Below are positions 34,621 through 46,385 of a DNA stretch of 64,000 nucleotides, one piece after another (positions within the stretch are counted from its first letter, which is position 1; every line of letters begins with the position of its first letter). Origin of the DNA: Ambrosia x helenae. Taxonomy: Eukaryota; Streptophyta; Magnoliopsida; Asterales; Asteraceae. The translations under genes and the position numbers were made by a program. Location: NCBI GenBank assembly GCA_030844895.1, contig CM061224.1:26307992-26371991 (forward strand). The letters run 5' to 3'. Under the pieces are notes generated by a model. The model was not told where the DNA came from. It saw nothing but the letters and a program-made list of their open reading frames with translations, and made no database searches.

Positions 34621-34973
34621 TACCGCTTTTTTTTTTCATTTTAATCAATATTAAAACACATGTGGGCTTATTATAAGCTTTGGGCTTGGGCTCATTCTTG
34701 AAATTGGGCTGCTAACTAATAAAATGGGCTAACTCTAAACATATAATTATATTTTTTTTTTCTTGGGAGTTGGTTTCAAAAGTCCAAGGGGTGCGATTGA
34801 AAAATTCCATGTGGTGTGAACATGATTAACATGCGTATATAATACTAAAAAAAAATTCAAGGTGGGCGCCTGCCCCCTTTCGGCTTGGTATAAGTCCGCC
34901 CCTGGATAAACCTATATCGATATGTCTATATCTATACAAAATCATTGGGACACATGTCACGTGTTATCTATTA

Positions 34974-35222
34974 GAATGTATCCAACGCTTAGCCTGAAGT
35001 GCCACCTGTTCAGACGTGGCAAAGGATGTGGAGGAGAGAGACAACAACAAGAGGACGTGAAGGAGAGAGGTTGTAGGTGTAGCCCTTGCATAAAGGTGTG
35101 CCTGTGAAGGGGTTATGGGGCTGCTTTGAGAGGGAGGGGAGAAAGGGTGGATGGGCAGGCGAACGTGGCAGCGGGTAGTGGAGGGAGGAGGAGGAACGGC
35201 TGCAGCCGCGTTGGAGATAGTC
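34974..35222. mobile_element. PIF/Harbinger-type MITE
   Basis: TTA at 34971-34973 and 35223-35225 flank ends GAATGTATCCAACGC and, read inward from the right, GACTATCTCCAACGC. 249 bp, GC-richer than its surroundings, non-coding. Confidence 0.65.
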
Positions 35223-35225
35223 TTA

Positions 35226-36059
35226 GAGCAATCTACTTTTTGGTTTTTATTTTTCTGTCTCATACTTAATTATGGATATTTATATTTTTAAATAAAGATA
35301 GTTTATCATTAATGAGCTAAATTTAATATGAAATTAATTCTTATTTTTTAAATAAACTTGTATTTTTTTTTTACTTAAAAGCTTCATCAAATTCAAAGTT
35401 ATGTTGGTTAATCTATTGAACAAACAAAGAGTAAGAAAACAAAGAGTAATGATGATTATAATGTTATGAGTGATTTTCTAAAAGTTCTCAAATATTTAAT
35501 GTGGTTGGATGATAAGAATTTGTAAATATAAAATATATTAAATAATAAAAAAAAGATGGTATTAGTTAGTCTATATGGTTTTAGACAGATTGCTCCGCGA
35601 GTCCATGACTCAGATTAATTGCTCCATGAGTCTCTAGCCTTTACAAGTTGTTGTCATCTGAGTCCACCCCTCAAACGAACGGTAGATGATCGTTGGAGCT
35701 GTGTTAACTTTTAGTTAGAAGGAATTGATGAGCGAAACTAGTTTAAAAGTTGGGTCTATCCCAAAACATTTCCTTAGGGATAAATAACACTAAGATCTTT
35801 GGTTTTTCACATCAAGAAGAGGTGGTGCTTGGTGGAGGCGAGGGACGCAAATGGTACGGGGTTTTGAAGGTGAGTGGGTGGTAATGCTTACAGGGTAAAT
35901 TTTACGACTTTGCACTCAAGGTCATTGTTGACCGCATGTTAGTTGACAAGATAAAGCAACAACGTTAGAAGGAGGGACTTGATTAATTAATTTCATAAAA
36001 CAGGGAGACTCAAGGTACCTAAATCGAGAATTAGGGACTCAACCTACATATTAGGTATA
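35226..36059. other. Intergenic, no gene seen
   Basis: No coding region recognised. Some stretches (about 35570-35720 and 35890-36050) look repeat-derived, but no ends could be paired. Confidence 0.45.
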
Positions 36060-36273
36060 TGATATGTTGGAATAAGAATTCAGGGGCTGTAGTGTAATAT
36101 TCTATAGTTCAGGGATCAAATAGTTAGATAATAATCTTGTTAAAGACTTTAGGCGGGAAAAGTAGTTATCGACAGTTGATGTACTAGTTAAATAGCTGCA
36201 TTGATTAATGAGAAGGTATTGAATCGTTTGGCTAATTTCTCTTTGTTTCTCTGTCTTGATTCAATCCTTATCA
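36060..36273 (+). repeat. Gypsy 5' LTR
   Basis: 214 bp, followed by T and the PBS at 36275-36286. Confidence 0.9.
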
Positions 36274-36274
36274 T

Positions 36275-36286
36275 TGGTATCAGAGC
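36275..36286 (+). other. Primer-binding site, initiator tRNA-Met type
   Basis: TGGTATCAGAGC, one base after the 5' LTR. Confidence 0.9.
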
Positions 36287-36710
36287 TAGCTATCCTCGGC
36301 TCTCTGATCACCGTAACCAACCACCGCCATCATAAGTAACCGCTACAACCAACCACCGTAACTAACTTCTTCCACCGTAACAAACCACCTTAAACCACCG
36401 TCATCACTTACTCAACCACCATATTATTCCATTATGTTGCTTTTCCAATCATCTTTTTCATTTCCCGATCAACACTCCGGTCATCTTCTTCCTTTTCCGA
36501 TCAATTCTGTTTTTCAATTCTTACGTTCCACCGATTCATTTTCACTAACAAGCTTATTAGTGATCAATTTGTGATCACTATACTCCACTGAATCAGATCA
36601 TTTCGTGATCATTCAGTTCTTGGATCGATCTTTTTGAGATTTGTCCAATCTTTTACAATTCTGTTCATTTCTTTCATTTCAATTCAATTCTTTTTGTTTC
36701 TTCATCAATC

Positions 36711-37440
36711 ATGACTAATCGTAGTAGGTCTGAATCTGAGAAATCAAATCTTGAAAAAACTGTAGATGAGCATGCAGTTTCTTTGTTGAAAATCGATGCA
36801 TTCATGCAAAAGTCTGAAGCTGCCATGGCTAGCCTTAATGCTAGTGTTCAGGCTCTGTTGTCTAGAATGAATACTGGTCCTAATACTACTAGTGAAGACA
36901 CTAATGTTGGAATGACTGCCACAAGTGGCCATGCACCAAGAATTGATAAGTTGCATAGGATTGGGAAGATTGATTTCCCAAAGTTTGATGGTAATGATGT
37001 GGATGACTGGTTGTATAGGTGTGACCATTTCTTTAGTGTTGATGAAACACCTGACAACTTTAAAGTCAGGTATGCAGCCATACACCTTAAGGGGAAGGCA
37101 GTTAAATGGCATCAAAGTTACTTGAAACAAAGGGGTATTCCTATTTCTGAAGTCACTTGGCCAGATTATTCAGAAGCAATTGTTAATAGATTTTCTGAAG
37201 TTCTTTTTGAAGATGCTATGGGTATGCTAACTTTCATGATTCAAACTGGTCCATTGGAAGAATTCTGTGATGAATTTGATGCATGTTTGTTGAAGGTGTC
37301 TATTCCAGAATCTTATGCTGTGAGTGTGTTTTTAAAGGCCATTAAGCCTGAAATAGGAGGATGTTTAAGCCTACATCTATGAAAGAGGCTTATTATTTGG
37401 CCAAGGTGCAGAACAACACTAATAAAACTATATCTGCTTA
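36711..37440 (+). pseudogene. Retrotransposon gag, truncated
   Basis: An open frame from ATG 36711 runs 223 codons. The N-terminal part (to residue about 75) is charged and coiled-coil-like. A retrotransposon gag domain follows (KIDFPKFDGNDVDDWLYRC, FKVRYAAIHLKGKAVKWHQS, EEFCDEFDACLLK). It ends early in a shifted frame at 37382. The native frame continues as MKEAYYLAKVQNN and then hits a stop near 37440. The CCHC knuckle and protease that should follow are absent. Confidence 0.85.
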
Positions 37441-37449
37441 GGGTTATTC

Positions 37450-37731
37450 TCAAAGGTATCCATCTGCTCAGAAGGATATCATTGAACAGCTAACCAAAGA
37501 ACTAATTGATACAGGGGTAGTCAAGGGTAGTTCCAGCCCATTTGCAGCACCAGTGGTTCTTGTTAAGAAAAAGGATGGTTCATGGAGGTTTTCTAATGAC
37601 TACAGAGGTTGAATGAGGCTACCATTAAAAAAAGCTACCCCATTCCTTTAGTGGAAGAATTATTTGATGAATTAGGAAAGGTTGTTATCTTCTCTAAACT
37701 TGATTTGAGAGCTGGCTATCATTAAATCAGG
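37450..37731 (+). pseudogene. Reverse transcriptase N-terminal segment, broken
   Basis: Frames read IIEQLTKELIDTGVVKGSSS, PFAAPVVLVKKKDGSWRF and then a stop and frameshift before LPLKKATP; then KVVIFSKLDLRAGYH followed by a stop. These are RT palm and fingers motifs. At least three disruptions, so it is inactive. Confidence 0.85.
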
Positions 37732-38775
37732 ATGAATGAGAAAGACATTCCAAAAACAGCCTTCAGAACTCATGAGGGCTTATTTGATTTTGTTGTTATA
37801 TCATTTGGGATAACAAATGCTCCAGCCACTTTCCAATCCTTAATGAATCATGTATTCAGGCCTTTCATGGTTTTCTTTGATGACATCCTGGTGTATAGTC
37901 CTTCTTGGGATTTACATTTGCAGCATTTACAACAGGTCTTACAAGTTTTAAGAGAGCAGTAGCTTTTTGCAAAGAGGTCTAAATGTACTTTTGGTGGCTC
38001 ATCTGTGGAATATCTTGGGCATATTATCTCTCATCAGGGTGTTTCTACTGACCCATCCAAGATTGAAGCCATTAAGCAATGGCCAGTTCCTGTCAACATT
38101 AAACAACTGAGAGGTTTTCTGGGGTTAACAGGGTACTACAGAAGATTTATCAAAGCATATGGCACTATTGCTAGACCTCTCACTAACTTGCTTAAAAAAG
38201 ATGCTTTTAAGTGGTCTTCTGATGCTACTACTGCCTTTAATCAACTTAAAGAGGTACTTATTAATCCACCAGTTTTGGCTTTGCCTGATTTCACTAAGAC
38301 TTTCATTATTGAAACTGATGCCTCAAGCAAAGGTATAGGGGCTGTGTTAATGCAGGAAGGCCATCCTATTGCTTTTATAAGCAAATGTCTCTCTGCTAGA
38401 CAACAAGCCCTTTCAGTCTATGAAAGGGAGTTGTTAGCAATCATTTTTGCAGTCAAACATTGGCATCATTACTTGTCCCTTGGTCATTTTATTATAAGAA
38501 CTAATCAGAAAAGTCTCAAGCATCTATTAGACCAGAAAATTACAACACCTCTTCAACAAGCTTGGCTTTCTAAACTCATGGGATATGATTTTGAAATCAT
38601 TTATAAACAAGGAAAAGATAATGAAGCAGCTGATGCTCTTTCCAGAGTTAGTGATCTAGTTTTAATGAATCTTACTTTGCATACTTTTGACAACAACTTA
38701 TGGTTAAAAGTGCAAGCTTCTTGGGGATCTGATTCTCATTTGCAGAAAATCAAACAAGACCAATGCAAAGTATGA
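37732..38775 (+). pseudogene. Reverse transcriptase / RNase H segment
   Basis: 37732-37962 encodes the RT core including FFDDILVYS (catalytic Asp pair) and ends in a stop. 38005-38775 (256 codons) continues with EYLGHIISHQGVSTDP, the RT connection (LRGFLGLTGYYRRFI) and RNase H (ETDASSKGIGAVLMQ, YERELLAIIFAVKHWHHYL, NEAADALSR). One stop at about 37960 separates the two frames. Confidence 0.92.
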
Positions 38776-38791
38776 ATGGAAGAATGGCACA

Positions 38792-40090
38792 TTGTTTAAG
38801 AAAGGGAAAATTGTTGTAGAAAATGATGAAATGCTGCAAAATGACATCATTACCCTTTGCCATAAGGAAGCCACTAGTGGTCATTTAGGGATTCATGCAA
38901 CCACTCAGAGAATCAGATCCTATTTTTCTTGGAAAGGCCTTCATAAGCAAGTCAGAAATTTCATCAGGAATTGCACAGTTTGTCAAAAAGCAAAATATGA
39001 AACGGTTGCATCTTCTGGCTTATTACAGCCTTTACCTGTCCCTCGTCATGTTTTTTCTGATATCTCCAGGGATTTCATAGGGGGTCTTCCTAAATCTCAG
39101 GGCAAAGAGGTGATTTTGGTTGTAGTTGATAGACTGACAAAGTACAACCATTTCATAGCCTTGAGCCATCCCTTCTCAGTAGCTCAAGTAGCCCAATTGT
39201 TCTTAGACAATGTCTTTAAACTTCATGGGTGGCCTGACACAATAGTATCTGATAGGGATCCTATTTTTGTGAGCCAATTTTGGAAGGAATTCACTGCCTT
39301 GCAGGGAATTCAATTGGCCATGTCCACTGCCCATCATCCACAAACGGATGGGCAGACGGAAGTTGTGAATAGGTGTTTGGAAACCTATCTTAGGTGCATG
39401 GTAATGGACGAACCTGCATTATGGGTCAAATGGCTTCCACTTGCAGAATTTTGGTATAATACTAACTTCCATAACTCTTTGGGTATCACTCCTTTCCAAG
39501 CTCTGTATGGATACCCTCCTCCATTGTTTTTTCCTTATATACCAAAAGATATCAGGGTAGCTGCTGTTGATGAATTACTATGTGACAGAGAGGAAACCAT
39601 TCAACTGTTGAGACATTCTCTTTTGAGAGCTCAAAACAGGATGAAACAGGTTGCAGATTCTAAGAGAAGTGACAGAGAATTCAATGTGGGTGATAGTGTT
39701 TATGTTAAACTTCATCCGTATGGTCAGACTACACTCAGAACATCTCATTTTAATAAGCTTGGCCCCAAGTTTTTTGATCCATTTCTAATCATTGAAAGGG
39801 TAGGACCAGTTGCTTATAGATTGGATCTACCTAATGACTCACAAGTCCATCTTGTTTTTCATGTATCACTCTTAAAGAAAGCACATGGAAATGTTACTCA
39901 ATCTGTGCCACTACCCAAAGGTCCAAGGTTTTTGTTTAAACCTCTTCAAGTTCTTTCCAGGAAGATGGTTAAGAAGGGTAATAGAGCTTCAGTTGATGTG
40001 CTGGTACAGTGGGATAATCTTCCCATTACTGAAGCAACATGGGAAAATGCTGAAGATCTACAAGTTAGATTTCCTGATTTCCATTTTTGA
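38792..40090 (+). pseudogene. Integrase with C-terminal chromodomain-like segment
   Basis: A 432-codon frame. HHCC zinc finger (HKEATSGHLGIH...CTVCQKAK), catalytic core with ISRDFIGG, VSDRDPIF and HPQTDGQTEVVNR (D,D,E residues), GPKFFDPFLIIERVGPVAYR, and a chromodomain-like end VLVQWDNLPITEATWEN. Separated from RNase H by a stop at 38773-38775, so the polyprotein is not continuous, although this block is itself open. Start ATG 38792 is only the first Met of the frame. Confidence 0.9.
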
Positions 40091-40119
40091 GGTCAAAAAT
40101 TGTTAAGGCAGGGAAGTAT

Positions 40120-40333
40120 TGATATGCTGTAATAAGAATTCAGGGGATGTAGTGTAATATTCTATAGTTCAGGGATCAAATAGTTAGATAATAATCTTGT
40201 TAAAGACTTTAGGCGGGAAAAATAGTTATCGACAGTTGATGTACTAGTTAAATAGCTGAATTGATTAATGAGAAGGTATTGAATCGTTTGGCTAATTTTT
40301 CTTTGTTTCTCTGTCTTGATTCAATCCTTATCA
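40120..40333 (+). repeat. Gypsy 3' LTR
   Basis: 214 bp, partner of 36060-36273. It ends 7 bp before a Helitron 3' terminus at 40341. Confidence 0.9.
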
Positions 40334-40723
40334 TACACCACTAGTAGCGCTACCCGCGCGTTGCAGCGGGCATTCGGTTTGTATTTGTTCCAGAAAATCT
40401 CATTCCGCGCGAAATAAATAATCCTACTAAATCTTCTATGCTCAACGCTATTCATCAGCGAAATCAAATGATTTAACACAACATAAACCCTGAAAAACGC
40501 CCTTCTTATTCTTATAAACAAACAACAGATTATAACAAGTACTCGCCACGAGTCAATTTGTGATAAACATCCAAAATGTTCACTTTTAAAGCATAACAAC
40601 TCAGTGGCAACCAAAGAAAATGGAGCCCAAAAGTTACAAAATGGTGTTCTTCCAAGTTTTACCAAACGCATTACACCACTAACAACTAACAACACCCCTA
40701 AATTCATTTTAGGACTTTACTGG

Positions 40724-42030
40724 TTAGATAACATTCATAACTGACCCAAAATCAGCCTTCATATTCACTGGCGGATTGGCTAACCTGCAAGCCATTTCCG
40801 GGATTGCTTTAGAGTAATAATCAATCTTCGACTGCATAAACTTTAGCCCGTGCGCAGTACTGACCACAACAGTCCTATCAGTAGGCTTAATCACACCGCC
40901 GTTTCTGAGCTTAACCAATGCAGTCAACGCCACACCAGTAAGCGGACAAATAAACATCCCTGTAGCATCAACTTGAGCCATAGCATCCATCAACCCTTCT
41001 TCAGTCGCCTTCTAAACAATTCCATTTGAATTCTTGAGCGCATACACAGCCCGATCGATAGACACGGGGTCACCAATCTATATAGCAGACGCAAAAGTGG
41101 TTTTCGCTTTCACTGGACTGAAATCCGACCACCCGGATTTAAAATGCAGGTAAAGCGGATTCGCATTCGCAGCTTGAGCACACACAAGCCTTGGAATCAT
41201 ATCAACTAATCCCAACTCTTTACACATATGAAACCCTTAATAAAAACGCGTAAATATCCCCCAAATTCCCACCCGAAACAATCACCTAATTCAGCACCTC
41301 CCAATCAAACTGATGCAAGATCATAATGGCCACAGTCTTCTGCCCTTCTAACCTCAAACTATTCAACGGATTCGCCAAATAAATCGGCAACTCAGCCGTC
41401 ACTTCCCTAACCAACTACATACACCCATCAAAATCTGTATCCAAACTTAACACAAATGCCCCATTCGCAACTGGCTGAACCAACTGCGCCATTGAAATCT
41501 TATTTGCCTGAAGAAAAACAATACTCGGAATCCCCGCAGTAAGCCGACAACGCAGTCGACGCACACCCCACCCCGACAACCGGGCGGCCCATTTTCCTCA
41601 ACCTATTAACCTGACTAACCAAAACAGTCATACCCAGATCCTTAAAACTACCCGTATAACTAATCCCACAATGTTTAACCCACAAATCATTCATACCCAC
41701 CAACTGTTTACCAAAACATATTAGAATTACCTTCAAAGGCGCTAACAATATCATTAAAATCAATCTTCGGCAACACCCATTCTTTCTTGGACCAAACACC
41801 CGACCCATAAGGCCAAGTAGTCTTCCAGATTCTCGAATCGAAAAGGGTCTTCTGGTAGTTACCATTAAAGGCTTTTAAAGCTTCCATATCATGCTGCACA
41901 TCTAATAAACCACCTGAACGGGATCGGTAAATGATCTTGTCTAAAGAATAGGGCTTAGTGGAAGGTGGGTCGGCGCTAAAAGGGACATCGGAGAAGGTGG
42001 TGGGGTTACGGTAGTTATGATTTTTACACA
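40724..42030 (-). pseudogene. Captured threonine synthase pseudogene
   Basis: Minus-strand frames cover most of plastid threonine synthase, which converts O-phosphohomoserine to threonine with PLP. Read in order: YSLDKIIYRSRSGGLLDVQH, TTWPYGSGVWSKKEWVLPKI, DIVSAFEGNSNMFW, then MNDLWVKHCGISYTGSFKDL (the PLP lysine region), TVLVSQVNRLRKM, VVGVGCAST, LMDAMAQVDATGMFICPLTG and TDRTVVVSTAHGLKFMQSK. The transit peptide and first part are absent. Frameshifts occur near 41710 and 41530, with in-frame stops (for example at about 41013, where the family has Glu). No introns are seen, as in the Arabidopsis gene, so the capture could be of genomic DNA. Non-functional. Confidence 0.93.
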
Positions 42031-43020
42031 ATATTGTTTTGAACAATAATACAAAAGAATTCAAATTAATCAGAGAAAAAATAAATTCAGCAACATGCAT
42101 ATTCATATAGTATATAGATATGAAATAGACATAACTTAGCACTCTTAAAGCTTAATTCGACAAAATCATGGTAAGCTACTTAATACCCTAGAAAAACATA
42201 TTAAAGTAAAAGAAAGATTCACATAATAGGATTGGGTTAATTTGGTGTTCGACATGAACACAGAATCTGTGTCAAGACACCGGTACTTGAACACTACACG
42301 AATGTGGAACAAACCAGATACTTTGAAAGACTAATCAAATATCACCAACACCATCATAACAATGGAAGCAACATGGCCTGAAGAAGGTGTTTCTAGATCC
42401 TTATTGAGTTGAATAATTTAAAAAAGTTAAAAGTCTTATTGACATTTTAGCTCCATGATGATTACTTACGATGCTGAATTTCAAAACCATTTAGGGCCAA
42501 ATTAACCAAATTATAGTCATGCAATGGAGTTGCAACTTCATTTTGAATCAACATATCATAATTTTTAATCTTTGAAGCGTGATAATCACTACGAAAACGT
42601 TTAAAGTAACCGGGCCAAACATGGTCAAACTGAATCAGGGGTAGTCCAACCAGCTACATTAATCACTAAAAAATAAATAAAATCATATGGAAACAACAAA
42701 CGGATTCCAAAATATTATTATATTTCGAATTCTACTTTAGCCAATCCAAATAAAAACAGGAAAGTCAAACAGACAAGCCCTAAAGTCAAATTCAGATATG
42801 AAGAACCAGTTATCTACCTTCATGAAGGTCTTCTGAAAAAAGAGCTGCACATGGGATATGATCACGATCAAATACACTTAAGCCCGAATATGTTACCCAA
42901 CCATTCGACCCACTATTTATAGACTTCTTGAGTATTATTAGTTCCAAATCGTCTATAAAACATTCACTAATCTTTAAGATTTTAGTTTAAATTCATAATT
43001 AAATAAAAATAAAAGTCACC

Positions 43021-43440
43021 CAAGAGACAAGGTTCTCTTGTCCGGATGGTTGGGTCATATCCACAGGCTTCCTTCCAGTCAACAACTCAAGCAGGACCAC
43101 CCCATAGTTGTACACGTCACTGTTGACTAACAGATGCCCAGTCATATCATATTCAGGGGCGACATACCTGTAAATGAATTCAGTTCAGCAAGTACTATTA
43201 TGTTGAGGGCAAATTACATGCATAAAAGTTACGGACAGTGTCACACATACGTATATCATTCTAAAATATCATAACTTGGAACATAAATGAATAAAATTGC
43301 GTTAAGATGCTCGAAAGAATAGGGAAAATAAAAAAGTTTCTTACTTGTAGCAACTTTCGGCCAACATAAACTTGCTTCAAAGCCTTAGTTCGTGAAGGCA
43401 AATCAAACGAGGTAGCCAAGAACGCTCCATAACCAACCTG
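43021..43440 (-). pseudogene. Captured exons: receptor-like kinase piece plus an unidentified exon
   Basis: The exon at about 43021-43167 (minus) encodes YVAPEYDMTGHLLVNSDVYN, then GVVLLELLTGRKPVDMTQP and SGQENLVSW. These are kinase subdomains VIII-X, most like PERK/ALE2-type receptor-like kinases, bordered by AG and GT. A second exon-like stretch (about 43340-43437) reads FLATSFDLPSRTKALKQVY and is bordered by splice-like sites. I do not recognise it. Both are out of their native genes. Confidence 0.75.
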
Positions 43441-45515
43441 TCATGTTTCAAGATCAACAAAATTAAATAAACCAACTTGCAAAAGTTTAATATGGATTCT
43501 TTCCAATAATATTATGAACTCCCTATATTTGCAACAATATAAAACAGGTAATAAGCCAAAAATATGAAAAGACACAAATTAAAAAACTAACAAATCTTAA
43601 AAAAATGGACTTACAGAACATGGGATGGGCTTGGGTTGGGTAGCTGGCTTCGGTATATGATCAGAAGACTCGTCTTAGATAAGATCTAATGGGTGGAGTT
43701 GCACTTCCAGCTATTGGTCTTGCTGACCTGTGAACAGATTTTATATTATGTAATTCTTTCATTAATATTACAAGATATAGTTTCTAATTAGTTGTTTAGA
43801 TATAAACACATACATGAAGAAACAGTCCTGCCAAGGAGATATGAGATGGTGATATGATTGCCCCGTATGAAACTGAAATAGGATGAAAGTGAATCATCTT
43901 TTGAAATTAATTGTCCAGTATGAAACTGAAATAGATTAAAGAAGATGAAAGGGAAAGGGAAAGGGGTAGTAAGGGAATGAAATTTTAAGTTTAACTAAAA
44001 ATCAAAGATAAAATTACATTGCTATCCTTGTAAGTGTCTTAATGTTACAAAAAGTTCCAATTATATCCTTGTTATATAAGCTTAATTCACTTGTACATGT
44101 TGTTGTAATAGTTGGATGGTGTATAAAATTACTATAGTAGTCATCACTCCTTAATAAGATAATACTAGTGGGAATGCCCGCGCGTTACTGCGGGTGCGTT
44201 TGTTTTATTGCATTATAGTTGTTTTTGGGGGTTGTGGTGTAAGATTTTTCATGTGCGCATGTTGATGCTACTAACTTGGGTCGGGTGATACCATGAAAAC
44301 ATGAAAAAATAGAAGATTTAACGTGAAACATATTGAACTTTACATGAATGATTGTGTAAGAAAAGCCAAAGAACAAAATACTTGAATACATTTATTGATA
44401 GAATGTGTGTGCCTGTCTAATACATACATTCATAAATCTTGGCAAATATTTACTGTTATCCATATCTAGAGGACACAAATTCGAGCTCCACTTCTAAATA
44501 TGTAGGTATTCGTGTGAATGGAATACAAAGGAGAATGCTAAACATGTGTATCCTTAGCCTTTTTCTTGCCGCTTGTGTCGCCTTTTATCCCTAGAAAACC
44601 AATCATATGTTAGTTGAAGTCAAATCATGAAATCATGAGACCTAGTGCTTACAAAATAGATACAACACATAGACAGATTAACAAAGTACATATAGATCAA
44701 GTTTTCTATCTAAAGCTTACACATAATCATAGTTTAATTACCACAAGATATGCGTAAAAGTTCAAGCAATCAACTAACATATGAGAATAAATGTCATAAG
44801 TTTATTACGTTCTAACAAAGAAAAACGTTAGCATAGAGAATGTCAAAGAGGGTTTGCAGCTAATATCAAAGTTAAGTCGCGAACCAACAAAGCATATTGA
44901 TAGTAAAATACTTTCCTGTTTGCTAATTACTGGACGTAGGTCAGCATCAAATCTTATCCACGCATTTACTTTTAATGACATCATACCATTCTTTTGGATC
45001 TCCTAGCAAAAACACAGTGCTTCAAGCCGCGCCTTTGCTCTGGAGCTCCAAACCGAGCAAAAATATAGCATTTTAAGCAGTATTAAGGCTTGCATCACGC
45101 ATTACAATATTATAACTGTAGTTCCCATATTTGACGGAAAAAATAAAATCACCTGGCTATAAGCTAATCAGTTAGAAAAAGAACACTTAATCAACACAAG
45201 AGTGATTCTACACATTTCCCTTTTGGTGATGGTCTTGCATAGTATGCATTCCTTTTGTTAGCGTTGTTGCAAAAATATGCATTCCACCCTTTAAAGGATT
45301 CGCAATAAAAATTAAAAAGGAAACATAAATTAGTAGGATGTAACATTATTATTGTAAAGTAAAATAAAAAGATACAGACTTAGCACATTCGAAATTCAAA
45401 AGTTCAAACCAATAGTAATAATACATGTACAATCTTAACACCGGAAGAATAAGTAAAATAAAAGTTCCATTTGCTTCTCTCTACGAATTTTTAACTCAAC
45501 TGCAAACTCGATAAT

Positions 45516-46090
45516 AATCGGTGCAAACGAGCCGAGCCGAGCCTAAGATGAAACAGGCTCGAGCTCGATTAACTTATAAGAGCTCGAGCTCGAGCTCGAT
45601 TAACTTATAAGAGCTTGAGCTCTACTTGTTGGTAGTTTCTCAAGCTCGAGTTCGGCTCGTTTATAATTTATTAGTTAATATAATAAAAAAATAATCAAAA
45701 TAATAAGCTTGTTTAGGCTTACAAGCTTGATAAATGAAGCTATGGCTCGGGCTCGTTTACTAAACAAGCTAATTTTAGGTTCGGGCTCAACTTGTTAAGA
45801 AGTATAAATTCGCTCTGCTCTACTGGCTTACTAAATAAGTATGATGGATAGACATTATTAAATATTAATAAATCTAATATATAATTACACAAAAGCTCAA
45901 TAAGGCTCAACGGCTCAACGAGCCTGGCAAGTTTCACATGCCAGGCTCAGGCCCAGGCTTAATAAATAAACAAGCTTTGTTTTAGCCACAAGCGTGGCTC
46001 AGGCTTGATAAGGCTCGCATCGTTTCGAGCTTTTTATCGAGCCGAGCTCAAGTAGATTACAAGAAGTGGCTCGGCTTGTTTGCACCCCTA
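45516..46090. mobile_element. Non-autonomous hAT-like element with GAGCTCGAGC core
   Basis: Ends GGTGCAAACGAGCCGAGCC on the left (45520) and, from the right, TAGGGGTGCAAACAAGCCGAG. The core contains GAGCTCGAGCTCGAG and GGCTCG arrays arranged as inverted copies. The left terminal bases are eroded, so the TSD is not certain. Confidence 0.7.
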
Positions 46091-46385
46091 CTCATTATTC
46101 TATAAACACATAATGACAGAAACATAACATATATATTATGATTTGTAAGGAAGAACATACATTGGTGTCATGAACAATACTTACCACATTGCTGGCTAAA
46201 TCACCTTCCATTGCTAGTTCTGCAAGTATCATAGAAGTCCTAAAAGAGGATAGAAAATTGAAGGGATATATCACCACAAAACAAAAATCATAAATAAAAA
46301 ATTTGGTAAATGTCATAGCATAAAAAGTTACTTGTAGTAAGTCAAAGTATATTTTCCCATTTAAACAATTCAAAGCATCATCGTC

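Larger units (their letters stand above)
29192..34904 (-). mobile_element. hAT element relic expanded by nested insertions
   Basis: The left end CAGTGGCGGATTTGG (29192) and right end TCCGCCCCTG (34895-34904) are hAT-type termini like those of 17308-19919. Transposase fragments in the same minus-strand orientation lie just inside both ends (29424-29720 and 34320-34620). Between them a Helitron (29721-34211) separates the two coding pieces. No exact 8-bp TSD is seen at these ends, so the outer limits are provisional. Confidence 0.55.
36060..40333 (+). mobile_element. Ty3/gypsy chromovirus-type LTR retrotransposon with internal deletion
   Basis: Two 214-bp LTRs (36060-36273; 40120-40333; TGATATG...TTATCA) differ by about six bases by eye. 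The primer-binding site TGGTATCAGAGC (36275-36286) matches initiator tRNA-Met. A purine-rich tract (AAGGCAGGGAAG) precedes the 3' LTR. Gag, part of reverse transcriptase, RNase H, integrase and a chromodomain-like end are present in the order gag-RT-RH-INT. The nucleocapsid knuckle, protease and start of RT are missing. No convincing 5-bp TSD (GTATA left, TACAC right). Short LTRs and a chromodomain suggest the Reina side of the chromoviruses, uncertain. Confidence 0.92.
40341..44163 (-). mobile_element. Helitron unit A with captured gene fragments
   Basis: 3' terminus CTAG at 40341-40344 with the hairpin CCGCGCG-TTGCAG-CGGG region (40353-40370). The 5' region reads, on the minus strand, TATTATCTTATTAAGGAGTG from 44163. 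The first 130 bp of this 5' region are closely matched by unit C (52690-52830). It carries a threonine synthase pseudogene and kinase exons. No Rep/helicase is seen, so it is non-autonomous. The 5' end abuts the CTAG of unit B. Confidence 0.75.

Noticed and set aside
29184..34912. Exact TSD for the large hAT relic
   Set aside because: Flanks AAGATACA and GATAAACC do not match well enough, so the outer limits stay provisional.
36744..37130. Antisense frames over gag
   Set aside because: Shadow of the gag frame; no homology recognised.
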